Assembly: GCF_007830255.1 (NCBI RefSeq)
Contig: NZ_VLKG01000009.1
Coordinates: 1-64,000, forward strand
DNA: 64,000 nucleotides
DNA from: Azomonas agilis
GTDB taxonomy: Bacteria; Pseudomonadota; Gammaproteobacteria; Pseudomonadales; Pseudomonadaceae
Direction of reading: 5' to 3'
Made by a program: the position numbers and the translations under genes. Positions 15,468 through 25,072 of the stretch are shown here, piece after piece (position 1 is the stretch's first letter; every line of letters starts with the position of its first letter). The notes below the pieces were generated by a model that worked only from the letters and a program-made list of their open reading frames with translations, was not told where the DNA came from and did no database searches.

Positions 15468-17816
15468 CTATTTCAAACGCTTACGCGCCACCCATTGCAG
15501 GGCTTGCCAAGTCACAATAGCCACCAGTAAAACGGAGATGGCCGCAATGAGCGCAAGCAGGGTAGGACGGGTTGATAGATGGAACCACAGCAGTTCCCAC
15601 CAAGGTAGATAGCCTACAAAATAGCGCTCACCGGTAAATTGGCTGTGAACGCCGCTGCTACGAATGACCACAGAGGAACCAGCCATAACATCCCGCTTGC
15701 CTACATCGCGCCAAGCCTCTCGGAACAGTTGGTAATCTTCTTCTTGAGTGGCTAAGACGGCGACTAAACTGCGCTGACTATGAAAGGGAGACTGCTGGCC
15801 AACAATGGCCGCCATAGGAGCGGTAGCAGAAATATCTACGCGGCTAACAGCGGGATCAGATGTGTAGATTTCTCGCACATAGGGAGCCGCCGAGCGTAAC
15901 CAAGAAAATTGCTGCCGCTCTCCCGAAGTGGGTTGCAACAAGGCATCCCGCAGGGTCTCTCTGAGCAGCTCAGGGTCTGGATTTTGGCGCAGTGCTTCGG
16001 GTAAGAAGCCTAGCACCAGTAAGTCTGCATCAATCTCTTGGGCTTTGCGCCAGTCGTCCGTAACTTGCAAACGCATAGCGGGATAGCCAATTCGTGCTGA
16101 TAGCCCTGCAATGGTTTCTAGGAGGGAGGCTACCTGTGCAGGCTGATGGGTTTTTGGAATCAGTACCAAGGTTTCCGATAGATCTGCCATGCGGCTAAAG
16201 GGGAAGCTGCTGCGGGCAAAGGCGCGCAAGTCCGGTAGGCCAATGTAATGGTGGTAGCCTGAAAGGTCGATGTTAGAGGCTTCGTCAATGGCTACATGGG
16301 CATCGGGTACTAGCATGGTTTGGCAGTGATCTCTGGGGGTTAATCCCAATATACTGGCCATACTGAACTGAAATTGCAGTTGGTTACGGTCGCCGATTTT
16401 TAGGGCAGGCACTAAGACTTTGCTATCAAGTTCCCCCGTACTGTCGTTAGACAGCAGTTTGACGTGCAGTTTTTGGAAGAAATTACCGTCCTCAGAGGGT
16501 GTTAGCAGAGGTAGACCGGCAATCAGTTGATTGTTCAGGGTCACGTTTAAACGCGAGCTATTGGTCAGCGTGGGCGCAGTAAAACGGTATAGAAGGTGCA
16601 GGGGAACACCTCGGTTACGCCAGATAAAGAGGTCTGGCGGCACGTTAATGTCTAGGCTGATGGGATCAGGTTGTAGCCCTTTGCGCTCTAGTTGTTCGGC
16701 ATAGGTGATAAGTTCTGCAAAGTGTACCGGGCGATTGGTGGGAATCCAGTTCGGCGCGTCATAGGGTGTACGCGGCTCTAAAGGCTGGAATTGGTTCACG
16801 GTGACCCGTTGACCCCGAAAGATTTTATTACCCTGTGCTAGAGCCAGTGCGGCGGTATTTAGGTCTGCTGCATCGCGGCCCCAAATAATTAGCACTTTGG
16901 CATAGGGGGTGGTGGGATGATCAACCAACTCAACAATGGGAGCCTGTACGGCGGGGAAGCGCTGCATATCCGCCAAAAAAGCGGGGCGATGTCCATTAGG
17001 TGCAAATACGATGGAATGTGTATAAGGCCCCTCTTTGGGAACCTCTGGCAGACGGTCGAATAGCACGGGAAGTTCGAGTTCGCGCCAACGGGTTTGTACG
17101 CCAAAGTAGGAAGCCAAAATAGCAGCGGCTTGTTGCTCCTCGGGTGAAGGGTTCGCGGCGAAGATTTGATGGATGCGGGTCAGGCGTGGGTCATTCTCAT
17201 CAAAGAAAGGAGAGGGGAAAAACGCTAGATCGTTGGCTTGCAGCAGGGGTTGTTCACTCAGGGTAATACGGCTTTCCTGACTGATATTGACCCATAACGT
17301 GGTATTAGCAGGATCTTCACAAATATCGGTGTAATGACCGACAAACTCAAAGCGTATGCGGTTAAAGTCCCCCATCAGGCGGGGATCTAAGGCGATTTTG
17401 CGGTTGACTTGCTTACCTAAATCTTCCTTAGCAATGGTCGATACGCCCATCATCACATCGTTTAGATAAATCCTGATGTGCGATAGGTTGGGGATCAGGG
17501 CCGGTGAAGGGGTGAACTGTAAGAGTAAATTGGCCTCGCGCACGATGCGGTCACGCCGCAGGGTAAAGTCCACCTGACTCGCTGAGTCCACTCCCTTTAA
17601 CAGGATGTCCGTAGTGCGCCCTAAGTCGGAAAAAGAGGGCGTTCTTAGCCAAATATCTTGGGTTGTATTAGCCGATGTGGTTGTAGCTGCTGTGGTTACA
17701 GGCGCTAGAGTGGCTGCTACAGGCGTTTTGCTGGATACGGGAGCCGCTAAAGCACTCAGGCTCCCTAGCGCCACTAAGGTGCTGATCAGCACTATAGAGT
17801 AGAAAAAATAACTCAT
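15468..17816 (-). CDS. bcsB: cellulose synthase periplasmic subunit BcsB
   Basis: 782 residues from the ATG at 17816, which overlaps the bcsA stop as ATGA; this start gives a clean signal peptide (SYFFYSIVLISTLVALGSLSALAA), while an upstream open extension does not. Length matches E. coli BcsB (779). The protein is a periplasmic tandem carbohydrate-binding/flavodoxin-like array ending in one transmembrane helix (ALIAAISVLLVAIVTWQALQW) that docks on BcsA. A Pro/Thr/Ala-rich linker follows the signal peptide. BcsA-BcsB is the minimal synthase that makes and moves the glucan through the inner membrane. Confidence 0.95.
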   Translation of the reverse strand: MSYFFYSIVLISTLVALGSLSALAAPVSSKTPVAATLAPVTTAATTTSANTTQDIWLRTPSFSDLGRTTDILLKGVDSASQVDFTLRRDRIVREANLLLQFTPSPALIPNLSHIRIYLNDVMMGVSTIAKEDLGKQVNRKIALDPRLMGDFNRIRFEFVGHYTDICEDPANTTLWVNISQESRITLSEQPLLQANDLAFFPSPFFDENDPRLTRIHQIFAANPSPEEQQAAAILASYFGVQTRWRELELPVLFDRLPEVPKEGPYTHSIVFAPNGHRPAFLADMQRFPAVQAPIVELVDHPTTPYAKVLIIWGRDAADLNTAALALAQGNKIFRGQRVTVNQFQPLEPRTPYDAPNWIPTNRPVHFAELITYAEQLERKGLQPDPISLDINVPPDLFIWRNRGVPLHLLYRFTAPTLTNSSRLNVTLNNQLIAGLPLLTPSEDGNFFQKLHVKLLSNDSTGELDSKVLVPALKIGDRNQLQFQFSMASILGLTPRDHCQTMLVPDAHVAIDEASNIDLSGYHHYIGLPDLRAFARSSFPFSRMADLSETLVLIPKTHQPAQVASLLETIAGLSARIGYPAMRLQVTDDWRKAQEIDADLLVLGFLPEALRQNPDPELLRETLRDALLQPTSGERQQFSWLRSAAPYVREIYTSDPAVSRVDISATAPMAAIVGQQSPFHSQRSLVAVLATQEEDYQLFREAWRDVGKRDVMAGSSVVIRSSGVHSQFTGERYFVGYLPWWELLWFHLSTRPTLLALIAAISVLLVAIVTWQALQWVARKRLK

Positions 17817-20422
17817 GACGAACTCACAGATCCGGCAGAAGGGGCCAGAGGATGTAGGGATGAGGAAAGGGAGGTATCTTTTGCAGAGAATCTGGGGATC
17901 CGTGGGCAAAAGCTATACAGCCATCGTGGAAGATCAACCACAAGGTATAGCAGCCGCTTTATTGGCCTAGGTAGGTGATCGCAGAGGCGGGCATACCCTT
18001 TAGCGCCCAAGGCAAGCATGTCCCAGAAGTGCTGTAGCGGTTGGTCGCCGGAAAATTGCTCCTGTTTATTAAGCCAAGCATCGGCTCGCTCGAAGGTACA
18101 GCGGACAAAATCGGTACGCTGCTCATGGCTCAGTGAATCAAGAGAAAGCCCAAGAAAATGACCTTGGTGACGACGCACCAGCGCGGGAAAGGTAAAAGCC
18201 CGTCCCGAACGCCATAGAACAAGCGTGACCTTGGTGTCGGGGAGTAATACCAGGGGCAGTTGGGCTTGTATTCCTGCACCTTGGTCAGAGTAGTCCGTTA
18301 AGGTGGCAGGATACAGATGTCCTGACTCCAAGCGTAAGGCAGCGGCTAAGCCTGTATTCACGCGTGGGCTGAGGCGAACTTGACGTACCTCGGCGGCTAC
18401 GGCCACAGCAGAGCCTATAATCAGCAAGTTGTAAATAACCCATAGGCTACTGACGATCACAGTCAGCATTTCATCTTCTGGGCCATACATCAGTCGCCAA
18501 ATCGCAAATCCAAGGCCTAAAAAGTTCAAGCCCGCTAGGATGAAGTAAGGGGTGGAGATGCGCCAATCGAATTGGTCGTGCTCCATCAAACCGCCTTTTA
18601 CGGTGACGTTAAAGCGTCCTTTTTTGGGGTTAAGGAGGGCTAAGGTCGTTGGCCACGCGATGTACCACGCGAGGACGGTTTCATAGACTTCCCCTTGGAA
18701 GGATTTGCGAAACGGGCCTTGAATACGCGCATTGGCTAGGCTGGAGTGGATCATGTGGGGCAGTACATAGATCAAAATAAGGCTGGCGGGTGCATAGATG
18801 ATGTAGGCATGCAGCAGTAAAAAGGCCAAAGGTGCGGTCAGGAAGATCAGTCGAGGGATTCCTGCCAAAAAGTGCAGCATGGCATTGGCATAACACAGGC
18901 GTTGAAACAGGTTCAGGCCCCGGCCAAATAGGGGATTGTCGGTGCGTAAAATTTGCACCATACCGCGTGCCCAACGAATCCGCTGGCCAATGTGGGCTGA
19001 GAGGCTTTCGGTGGCTAACCCTGCCGCTAGGGGAATTCGTAAATAAGCCGAGTGCCATCCACGCCGATGGAGGCGTAATGCGGTGTGGGCATCTTCGGTA
19101 ACGGTTTCTACAGCAAAGCCACCGATATCGTTAATGGCCGCTCGGCGTAGTACGGCACAGGAGCCACAGAAAAAAGTGGCATTCCACAAGTCGTTACCGT
19201 CTTGTACCAATCCGTAGAACAGCTCACCTTCGTTGGGTTCGCTGTGGAAGGTGTTTAGGTTACGCTCAAAAGGATCGGGGGAATAAAACGTGTGAGGTGT
19301 TTGCACCAAGGCGAGGCGGTCATCTTTTAAAAACCAGCCTGTCGTCAGTTGCAAAAAAGAGCGCGCTGGAATGTGGTCGCAATCGAAAATGGCAACCAAA
19401 GTCCCCTGAGTTTGGGTCAGTGCATAGTTGAGGTTGCCCGCTTTAGCATGACGGTTATCCGGGCGGATGATGTAGCCTACGCCCACCTCAGCCGCAAATT
19501 GCCGGAAGATATCCCGCCGCCCGTCATCCAATATATAGATGTTTAACTTATCTTCCGGCCAATCCAGCCCCAGTGCGGCGTACACCGTATTGCGTACAAC
19601 GGCTAAATCCTCGTTATAGGTTGGGATCATCACATCCACACTGGGCCAGAGTGTGAGGTCTCTAGGGAGTGGCTGAGGTTGGCGCTTTAATGGCCAAATG
19701 GTTTGTACATAGCCTAGTAGTAGAATCAGCCAAGCGTAGCTTTCAGCCGCAAGGAGGGTTAGACCACAGACAAGGTCTAGGCTGTCGTTCCAGTTAAGGG
19801 TTCCGGTATAACGCCACCATAGGTAACGAGAGGATACTATCAGCGATAGCATCACCAAGAGCACCATGGCAAAGCGTCCAGGGATATCGCGGATTAATAG
19901 CGCTAAGCCCCATAGCAAAAATACAAACACCAACTGTGCTTCAAAATCAAAGGGCTCGGTGATGCAGAGAATCACCAAGGCCGTTGTGAAGACTCCAAAG
20001 ATGGCCATGGCAAAGGGGCGCAATGTCTTGGAGGTTTTATTGAGTACATCAGCGATAGGGGGTAATTCTTCCCCTTGCCAAGGTCGGGTAGCGTTGGTGA
20101 TTTTTTGGCTTAACCAAGCCCGAGCCTGACCTAACAAACTGAGTCTTTTACTCCATTGCGCTTGCCTAACACGGGGGCTGATCGGTAAGACTACCAACAG
20201 CCAAAGGCTTTGTATGACATAGCGTATGGGATCACCCAGTCTGGGAGGCCGATTGCTAATATGTGGATACCAACGTGCAGAATTTGCTAATACCCTCTGC
20301 CAAGCAGGGGACTCAAGGCGCAGTACCAACCAAGCGATGCCGTGAAAAAAACTGAGTAAACCCGCGCTGAGTGGGCTAAATCCAGAGTATCGCAGTGAGT
20401 GGTAGAACTTTGCTTTGAACAT
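17813..20422 (-). CDS. bcsA: cellulose synthase catalytic subunit BcsA (UDP-forming)
   Basis: About 869 residues from the ATG at 20422, eight bases after the bcsQ stop with the AAGGAG of the bcsQ end as ribosome site. All GT2 hallmarks are present: DVMIPTYNED, DDGRR, FDCDHIPA (DxD), TEDAHTALRL (catalytic TED) and QRIRWARGM (QxxRW). Several transmembrane helices flank the glycosyltransferase domain. A C-terminal PilZ domain has RQVRLSPR and DYSDQG, the c-di-GMP-binding RxxxR and D/NxSxxG motifs, so synthesis should be activated by c-di-GMP. Fourth from last in the operon. Confidence 0.97.
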   Translation of the reverse strand: MFKAKFYHSLRYSGFSPLSAGLLSFFHGIAWLVLRLESPAWQRVLANSARWYPHISNRPPRLGDPIRYVIQSLWLLVVLPISPRVRQAQWSKRLSLLGQARAWLSQKITNATRPWQGEELPPIADVLNKTSKTLRPFAMAIFGVFTTALVILCITEPFDFEAQLVFVFLLWGLALLIRDIPGRFAMVLLVMLSLIVSSRYLWWRYTGTLNWNDSLDLVCGLTLLAAESYAWLILLLGYVQTIWPLKRQPQPLPRDLTLWPSVDVMIPTYNEDLAVVRNTVYAALGLDWPEDKLNIYILDDGRRDIFRQFAAEVGVGYIIRPDNRHAKAGNLNYALTQTQGTLVAIFDCDHIPARSFLQLTTGWFLKDDRLALVQTPHTFYSPDPFERNLNTFHSEPNEGELFYGLVQDGNDLWNATFFCGSCAVLRRAAINDIGGFAVETVTEDAHTALRLHRRGWHSAYLRIPLAAGLATESLSAHIGQRIRWARGMVQILRTDNPLFGRGLNLFQRLCYANAMLHFLAGIPRLIFLTAPLAFLLLHAYIIYAPASLILIYVLPHMIHSSLANARIQGPFRKSFQGEVYETVLAWYIAWPTTLALLNPKKGRFNVTVKGGLMEHDQFDWRISTPYFILAGLNFLGLGFAIWRLMYGPEDEMLTVIVSSLWVIYNLLIIGSAVAVAAEVRQVRLSPRVNTGLAAALRLESGHLYPATLTDYSDQGAGIQAQLPLVLLPDTKVTLVLWRSGRAFTFPALVRRHQGHFLGLSLDSLSHEQRTDFVRCTFERADAWLNKQEQFSGDQPLQHFWDMLALGAKGYARLCDHLPRPIKRLLYLVVDLPRWLYSFCPRIPRFSAKDTSLSSSLHPLAPSAGSVSSS

Positions 20423-20430
20423 ACTCCCAT

Positions 20431-21132
20431 TTACTCCTTGGACAGACACCAAGCCGCTAGGCTGGCCACATTTTTAGCCGCTAAGCTTTGGGGTGCGTGG
20501 TGTCCAACCGGAGCCTTGCACGCTAAAGATTCTGGAACCGCTTCGTCGGCATGAATGAGCAGCGGAACTAATTCGGGACGGGTCTGTTGCCAGAGTAGCC
20601 AAATATCACGCTGTAACTTCCTAATGGGATCAAAGTTGTTAACCAACAAAGGCATGTCAGGGGGCAGACTAGATTGCAGTAACGCGTGGCAAGCAGGGTC
20701 GGCATGGGCCACCCTAATTTCTAGGTCACAGGCAACAAGGCTAAGAGGTTCGGCGGTTTTTTGGTCGATAAGCACCCAGTCAAAATGGGAACTCAGGCTG
20801 GCTAAACGCTCTGGCCAATGCTCAAGCTGTTGGTTTAGAGACTGAGCTATAGGTTGCTGTTCGGCATAGGATAGCCGTCCGTAAGGCAGTATCCACAGAT
20901 CTTGAGAAAGGCACCACGCCGCTTCCTGCCATGGGCTTTGTTGCTTATCAGCCTGAGCCCAGCCCTCTGCTGCACTCCAGGGTAAATTCAGGTGTAAACC
21001 CAGCATATTTTCTGGACATAAATCCAACAGCAATACGCGCTGCCTGAGTTGGTGTAGCGCATAACCTAAGGCAGCGATGAGGGTGGTACAGCCTACACCT
21101 CCTCGAAGTCCGCGTAATGTCAGGGATTTCAC
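20431..21132 (-). CDS. bcsQ: cellulose biosynthesis ParA/MinD-like ATPase BcsQ
   Basis: 233 residues with a GTG start overlapping the bcsR stop (GTGA). The N-terminus LRGLRGGVGCTTLIAALGYAL carries a deviant Walker A motif of the MinD/ParA (SIMIBI) family, followed by RVLLLDLCPENMLGLHLN. In E. coli BcsQ, with BcsR, is needed for assembly and polar placement of the cellulose synthase. It is slightly shorter than E. coli BcsQ (about 250). Confidence 0.92.
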   Translation of the reverse strand: MKSLTLRGLRGGVGCTTLIAALGYALHQLRQRVLLLDLCPENMLGLHLNLPWSAAEGWAQADKQQSPWQEAAWCLSQDLWILPYGRLSYAEQQPIAQSLNQQLEHWPERLASLSSHFDWVLIDQKTAEPLSLVACDLEIRVAHADPACHALLQSSLPPDMPLLVNNFDPIRKLQRDIWLLWQQTRPELVPLLIHADEAVPESLACKAPVGHHAPQSLAAKNVASLAAWCLSKE

Positions 21133-21329
21133 GGGGTATTTTGCTCCGCAAAGTACGATAGCTCTGAAAGTAAAGGCCAGCGTTTTAGTACATCGCGCAC
21201 CGCATTTTGTGTCGTGATATCTACATAAGGGAGTTCAGGCATTTGCAATGCCTTGCGTAAATCCGTGATGTCGTCCGCCGCTGGGGAGGACGCATCGGCT
21301 ACTTGAAACGATGGGGGTAAGGAAGCCAT
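21129..21329 (-). CDS. bcsR: cellulose biosynthesis regulator BcsR (YhjR)
   Basis: 66 residues. DITDLRKALQMPELPYVDIT and VLKRWPLLSELSYFAEQ match the small BcsR/YhjR family, whose E. coli member is 62 residues. BcsR forms a complex with BcsQ and stabilises the synthase. Overlaps the end of bcsG by 31 bases and the start of bcsQ by 4. The bcsG overlap is unusual relative to E. coli, where bcsEFG is divergent from bcsRQABZC. Confidence 0.9.
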   Translation of the reverse strand: MASLPPSFQVADASSPAADDITDLRKALQMPELPYVDITTQNAVRDVLKRWPLLSELSYFAEQNTP

Positions 21330-22915
21330 GTACCCTGCTCCTTGATGCGCAAATAGGGAACCCCTTCATACTCTTGCACAACCACTCCTTGGTTTTCAGA
21401 CACCCAAGCGGTTTGCGGTAATCCTGTGGTCAGCAACTGCCAATTAAAACCGTTGGATTCTTGGAATGAGGGAACTCGCAGTAAGCGTGCAATTAACTCA
21501 GACAAAGCTAAATAGCTGCTAGGTTCAGCAACATGGACAGGATTGGACTGTTGTGGGGTGTCCATGTTGATGAGTTTAACCCCCACAGGAACATGCGTGA
21601 TGGAAGGAGTGGGTAATTCCCGCATCCCTGAAATCTGCATCGTGTCCCCATGTAGGGCCGCGCCATGCTCTGGAACAATGACCAGCACGACAGGGCGCTT
21701 ACTGCGCTGAAGTTCTTTGATAAAAGCAACTAAATCATTGATAAAGCTACTGGCTCGCTCTTTATAGTTGGCAGGTCGAGTTCCACCATCGGCTTCTAAT
21801 ACACGATTCCCGTCGTGTAATGTGATGGTGTTGTAAAACAGCGCCACTCTGTCTTGAGTTTTTAGCTCATTTATACGGTGTTGCCACCACTTCACTAGAA
21901 CGTCTTGATCCTGCCATAGGGGTGGGCCGGCAAAGCTAATCCAAGAGCGCTTTAATATTTTGCTGTCAATGGCGGGAGGTGGCATTTCCGTTTGTTTACG
22001 TACGTTGTCCAAGTAGGACTCGAATTGCCCATCATGATTAAGCATGAGTTCTTCAGTAAAACCTAATTGACGTAAATTATTAAACAGCAGGCATTGTTGA
22101 TTGGCGGGCTCATAAAGTTGCTGATGGGGAAGCTGACCACAACTAGCGCGCAATAGCCGAATAGAGGCTGGGCCACTATAGGAGGTTGCTGAGTTAAAGT
22201 GATCAAAAATAATATCCATCTGTTGGAACAGACTATTGTCCCGCAGGCCAACGCTCTCTAAGTCATCCCAAGCCATAGAACAGATGTTAATAACCAATAC
22301 ATCAAATGCTAGATGGGATTCTGCTGTATCGGGGAAGTTTGTATGGCGGCTGGCTTCGGTACGGTGGAAATTAGTTAATGCTTGATTCAGAGTGTTATTG
22401 TCAGGATTCTTTGTTTGTTGTGTGCTTGTAGTATTAGTACCAGACGAAGCTGCTGTTGAGGCAATTGCTGGTTGCTCGGGTTGTATGCTTACTACTGAAA
22501 ACCAGAATAATCCAACGAGGCTTAAGGTGGTTAGGCGAATCCATTGACATATGAAGTAGTAAGCTACTAAAGCAACAAAAAATAGTCCAACCCAATCCCA
22601 GTGAATGAAGCGGCCTAGTAACTCAAGAATATATTCGTTGGAAAATCCACGAATGTTGTCAGCATTATCCAGCAAGCGACTGAAGGGAGGAAACCAAGTA
22701 TCTTGATAAAATAAAGCTATGCCGATGGGAATGGCCACGACAGTTCTTAGCGTTTGGGCAATCTGCCAAGGTAGTGGGATGATCAGCGCTGCTGCAAAGA
22801 TTAAGTTAGGAATAGGTTGGAAATTTAAGAGCCCAACTGAAGCCAAGGCTAGCTTAAGTAAAAAGTAGAAATTCCAGACCCCTAACTCTGGTCGGCTTAG
22901 CACACTATTTTTCAT
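21299..22915 (-). CDS. bcsG: cellulose phosphoethanolamine transferase BcsG
   Basis: 538 residues. About five N-terminal transmembrane helices (residues 15-150) are followed by a Ser/Thr-rich linker and a periplasmic alkaline-phosphatase-like domain. SYSGPASIRLLRASCGQ holds the expected nucleophile Ser of this family, and VVLVIVPEHGAALHGD (Glu-His-Gly) supplies metal ligands. BcsG adds phosphoethanolamine to cellulose during export, giving pEtN-cellulose. Its presence predicts modified rather than plain cellulose here. Overlaps bcsF by 11 bases. Confidence 0.93.
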   Translation of the reverse strand: MKNSVLSRPELGVWNFYFLLKLALASVGLLNFQPIPNLIFAAALIIPLPWQIAQTLRTVVAIPIGIALFYQDTWFPPFSRLLDNADNIRGFSNEYILELLGRFIHWDWVGLFFVALVAYYFICQWIRLTTLSLVGLFWFSVVSIQPEQPAIASTAASSGTNTTSTQQTKNPDNNTLNQALTNFHRTEASRHTNFPDTAESHLAFDVLVINICSMAWDDLESVGLRDNSLFQQMDIIFDHFNSATSYSGPASIRLLRASCGQLPHQQLYEPANQQCLLFNNLRQLGFTEELMLNHDGQFESYLDNVRKQTEMPPPAIDSKILKRSWISFAGPPLWQDQDVLVKWWQHRINELKTQDRVALFYNTITLHDGNRVLEADGGTRPANYKERASSFINDLVAFIKELQRSKRPVVLVIVPEHGAALHGDTMQISGMRELPTPSITHVPVGVKLINMDTPQQSNPVHVAEPSSYLALSELIARLLRVPSFQESNGFNWQLLTTGLPQTAWVSENQGVVVQEYEGVPYLRIKEQGTWLPYPHRFK

Positions 22916-23084
22916 GGTTACCCTGTGATTTATAGCGCACCCCTCTATATTTTAAGCAGCGCGGAGGAAATAAAAGGGATATTTTTTTGAATATACTGGA
23001 TAATATAGGTTGAATTATTATCAGTATAACAATGCTAAGAGCGAGTATAACTGAGATGATTTGAATTAAATCTTGACTGCTCAT
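22905..23084 (-). CDS. bcsF: small membrane protein BcsF
   Basis: 59 residues from the ATG at 23084, directly after the bcsE stop; a TTG-started extension by five residues looks unlikely. One transmembrane helix (DLIQIISVILALSIVILIIIQ) is followed by a basic cytoplasmic tail (RCLKYRGVRYKSQ). In E. coli BcsF binds BcsE and BcsG and carries the c-di-GMP signal to the pEtN transferase. Identified by size, topology and position between bcsE and bcsG. Confidence 0.85.
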   Translation of the reverse strand: MSSQDLIQIISVILALSIVILIIIQPILSSIFKKISLLFPPRCLKYRGVRYKSQGNHEK

Positions 23085-23085
23085 G

Positions 23086-24603
23086 TTATTTCTTTGCAAG
23101 CGAAATACAAGGGAGTTTGGCCCTTTTGGGATTTAAGGGAACCTCGGGTTTAATATGCTGGCTTATAGTGGTTTGAATTGAGGGTTCTTCTATATGGGCT
23201 GAGTGGCTAATGCTATAGCTTGCTTGTCTAACCGAGTCCAGATTGTTTAATTGGGTGATTTTAGAAAACAAGCTATTAAAGGGAAGTTGGCAAATATTTT
23301 GTAATGCTTGCTCTATTTCATTGGTATTGCATGCAAATAAGAATAAGTAAACTGACTCATTTTCTATACAGGCTACATCACCCATGCGCCTTAACTGCAT
23401 TTGGTTAAGGCAGTGCTCTGCAGTGAGCTTTCCAGAGGGTGTTAATTGAAGTAGCTGATGTTCTATATTAGCCAATGTATCTTTAGCGTAAATAGGTTCT
23501 AATGTAGTTATAAAATCTTGTACACTGATCAGCCCACGTTGATTGGGTGGGTCAATGGATTGTTTTAGCTCTTGAAAATCGAAAAGTTGTTCCGGAGTGC
23601 AGGCACTCTCTTGTTTTAGTAATTCGAGAAAGCTAATGATTTGGGGAGCAGGGAAGTTGTGAGGAATAATTAAGTGTACTCCACAGGCTTGCAATAAACC
23701 ACGATCACGATGGCGTAAACAAGGCGCAGTTTCCCTAACTAAGATACGAAGGTTTTGCTGGGGGGAAAAGGATTGACTGTGTAACTGCTGAGCAAGGTCT
23801 TCTATTTGCTCGTTATTTGCGACACCAAGTAGCAGTATTCCATGAGGAACAGAAGTAGCCTGTTGTAGTAAATCCCTTAACGTATCAAATACCAGCCAAT
23901 GGTCATGTATTGGTGTGTGCTTGTTTAGAACATGCGCCTGAATAAGATAGCGAAAGTCTTGGGAGGTCGAAGGTTCAGATTGAAGTGTTTCTGGAAGTAC
24001 CTCAAACCCCTGAGCGGTACGCTCAAAGCAATATTTCTGTTCAGTTTGTATGCCGAATTTATGGTGCCAGTACTTTATGTGATAGTGCGTGCAACTCGGC
24101 TCACTGATGAGATTGGATAAACCCGATAGGTAGTCGTTTAACTGGGTCAGTTGTGGATGCAAAGGGCCTTGGCTGCATATAAGTAGCGTGGTGTCGTATT
24201 GTTCTAACCAGTTGCGTAGGCTCCAGCACCAGTGGGTCAATGTTGCCTCATCCATTGGAGCCCAAGCCTCGGCGGGTAAACACAGTAGTATGAGCTCGCT
24301 GTGCTGTGCTCTAGCTCGCTGCAAGTCAGAGGGTAACAGTCGCAGGGCTTTATGCAGTAAGAGTGCTGGGATTTCAAACAGTCGTATAGCCAGAGGCCCG
24401 GACTGATAAGCACTGAGTAAGGTATTGGCCTCTTCACACGAATAAACCAAAGTCACTTGAGTGTGTTCTGAAAGCCCTGAGAGCACTTGACCCAATAGGG
24501 TAGTACGGTCATGTGATTCGGCGCTGTTGATCCAAAATAGTCCTCTTTTTCTCAAAGAGCACAACCACTCTGGAAGCCCTGGAATCTTCAAACATAATGA
24601 CAC
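23086..24603 (-). CDS. bcsE: c-di-GMP-binding cellulose regulator BcsE
   Basis: 505 residues (E. coli 523). The N-terminal half is a degenerate RecA-like NTPase fold (LFWINSAESHDRTTLLGQVL...ELILLCLPAEAWAPMDEATL). The GIL domain follows, with RILVRETAPCLRHRDRGLLQACGVHLIIP and, near residue 405, LRRMGDVACI, whose RMGD fits the RxGD c-di-GMP-binding motif of E. coli BcsE. BcsE recruits c-di-GMP to the synthase and works with BcsF and BcsG. It is first in the bcs operon here, preceded by a long AT-rich intergenic region that should hold the promoter. Confidence 0.9.
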   Translation of the reverse strand: MSLCLKIPGLPEWLCSLRKRGLFWINSAESHDRTTLLGQVLSGLSEHTQVTLVYSCEEANTLLSAYQSGPLAIRLFEIPALLLHKALRLLPSDLQRARAQHSELILLCLPAEAWAPMDEATLTHWCWSLRNWLEQYDTTLLICSQGPLHPQLTQLNDYLSGLSNLISEPSCTHYHIKYWHHKFGIQTEQKYCFERTAQGFEVLPETLQSEPSTSQDFRYLIQAHVLNKHTPIHDHWLVFDTLRDLLQQATSVPHGILLLGVANNEQIEDLAQQLHSQSFSPQQNLRILVRETAPCLRHRDRGLLQACGVHLIIPHNFPAPQIISFLELLKQESACTPEQLFDFQELKQSIDPPNQRGLISVQDFITTLEPIYAKDTLANIEHQLLQLTPSGKLTAEHCLNQMQLRRMGDVACIENESVYLFLFACNTNEIEQALQNICQLPFNSLFSKITQLNNLDSVRQASYSISHSAHIEEPSIQTTISQHIKPEVPLNPKRAKLPCISLAKK

Positions 24604-25072
24604 GTTGCGTATAACCCCATACTACTTGGTCCTTGTCTTAGGGGAGCAACCAAGATCTTTCGATGAAGGCTGCGCTATAGACATTACAGTCAGAATTCCT
24701 ACGCTTGGATGTACCAAACTAAACCTAGCAAAGCCGTACAGATAATAGCTTTAGTAAGTTTTGCCAATTAGCAAGCAATGATTTAATGCGCTTTGGGGAT
24801 TCTAACTATTTAGCGCAGGTGATTTTAGCACTCTTTTTTCGCAGCGCTATTTTGATTTGTAATTTTTTCGTTATTCTTATTCGTTTTTTATTATAAATCT
24901 ATGTAAATCAATTAATTAGTTTTTGTGGTTTTTTATTATTTGGTAATAATAATTTTTATGCTTTGTGTCAGTGTTGATTCGGTAAACGCTTGTTAGCCTG
25001 ATTCAACCTCAGCAGTACATGGCGGTAATAGCTGACATCTGGGTTGGTTGGGCTCTGCAAGGAGTTTTGCTG
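24604..25072. promoter_or_regulatory. AT-rich divergent intergenic region between bcsE and the porin gene
   Basis: About 470 bases between the divergently transcribed bcs operon and the porin gene. The part from 24800 to 24965 is very A+T-rich (long T and A runs, TTATTATTTGGTAATAATAA), unlike the surrounding DNA, and is the likely location of promoters for both units and of H-NS- or MvaT-like binding. No clear gene or specific operator is recognised. Confidence 0.55.
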
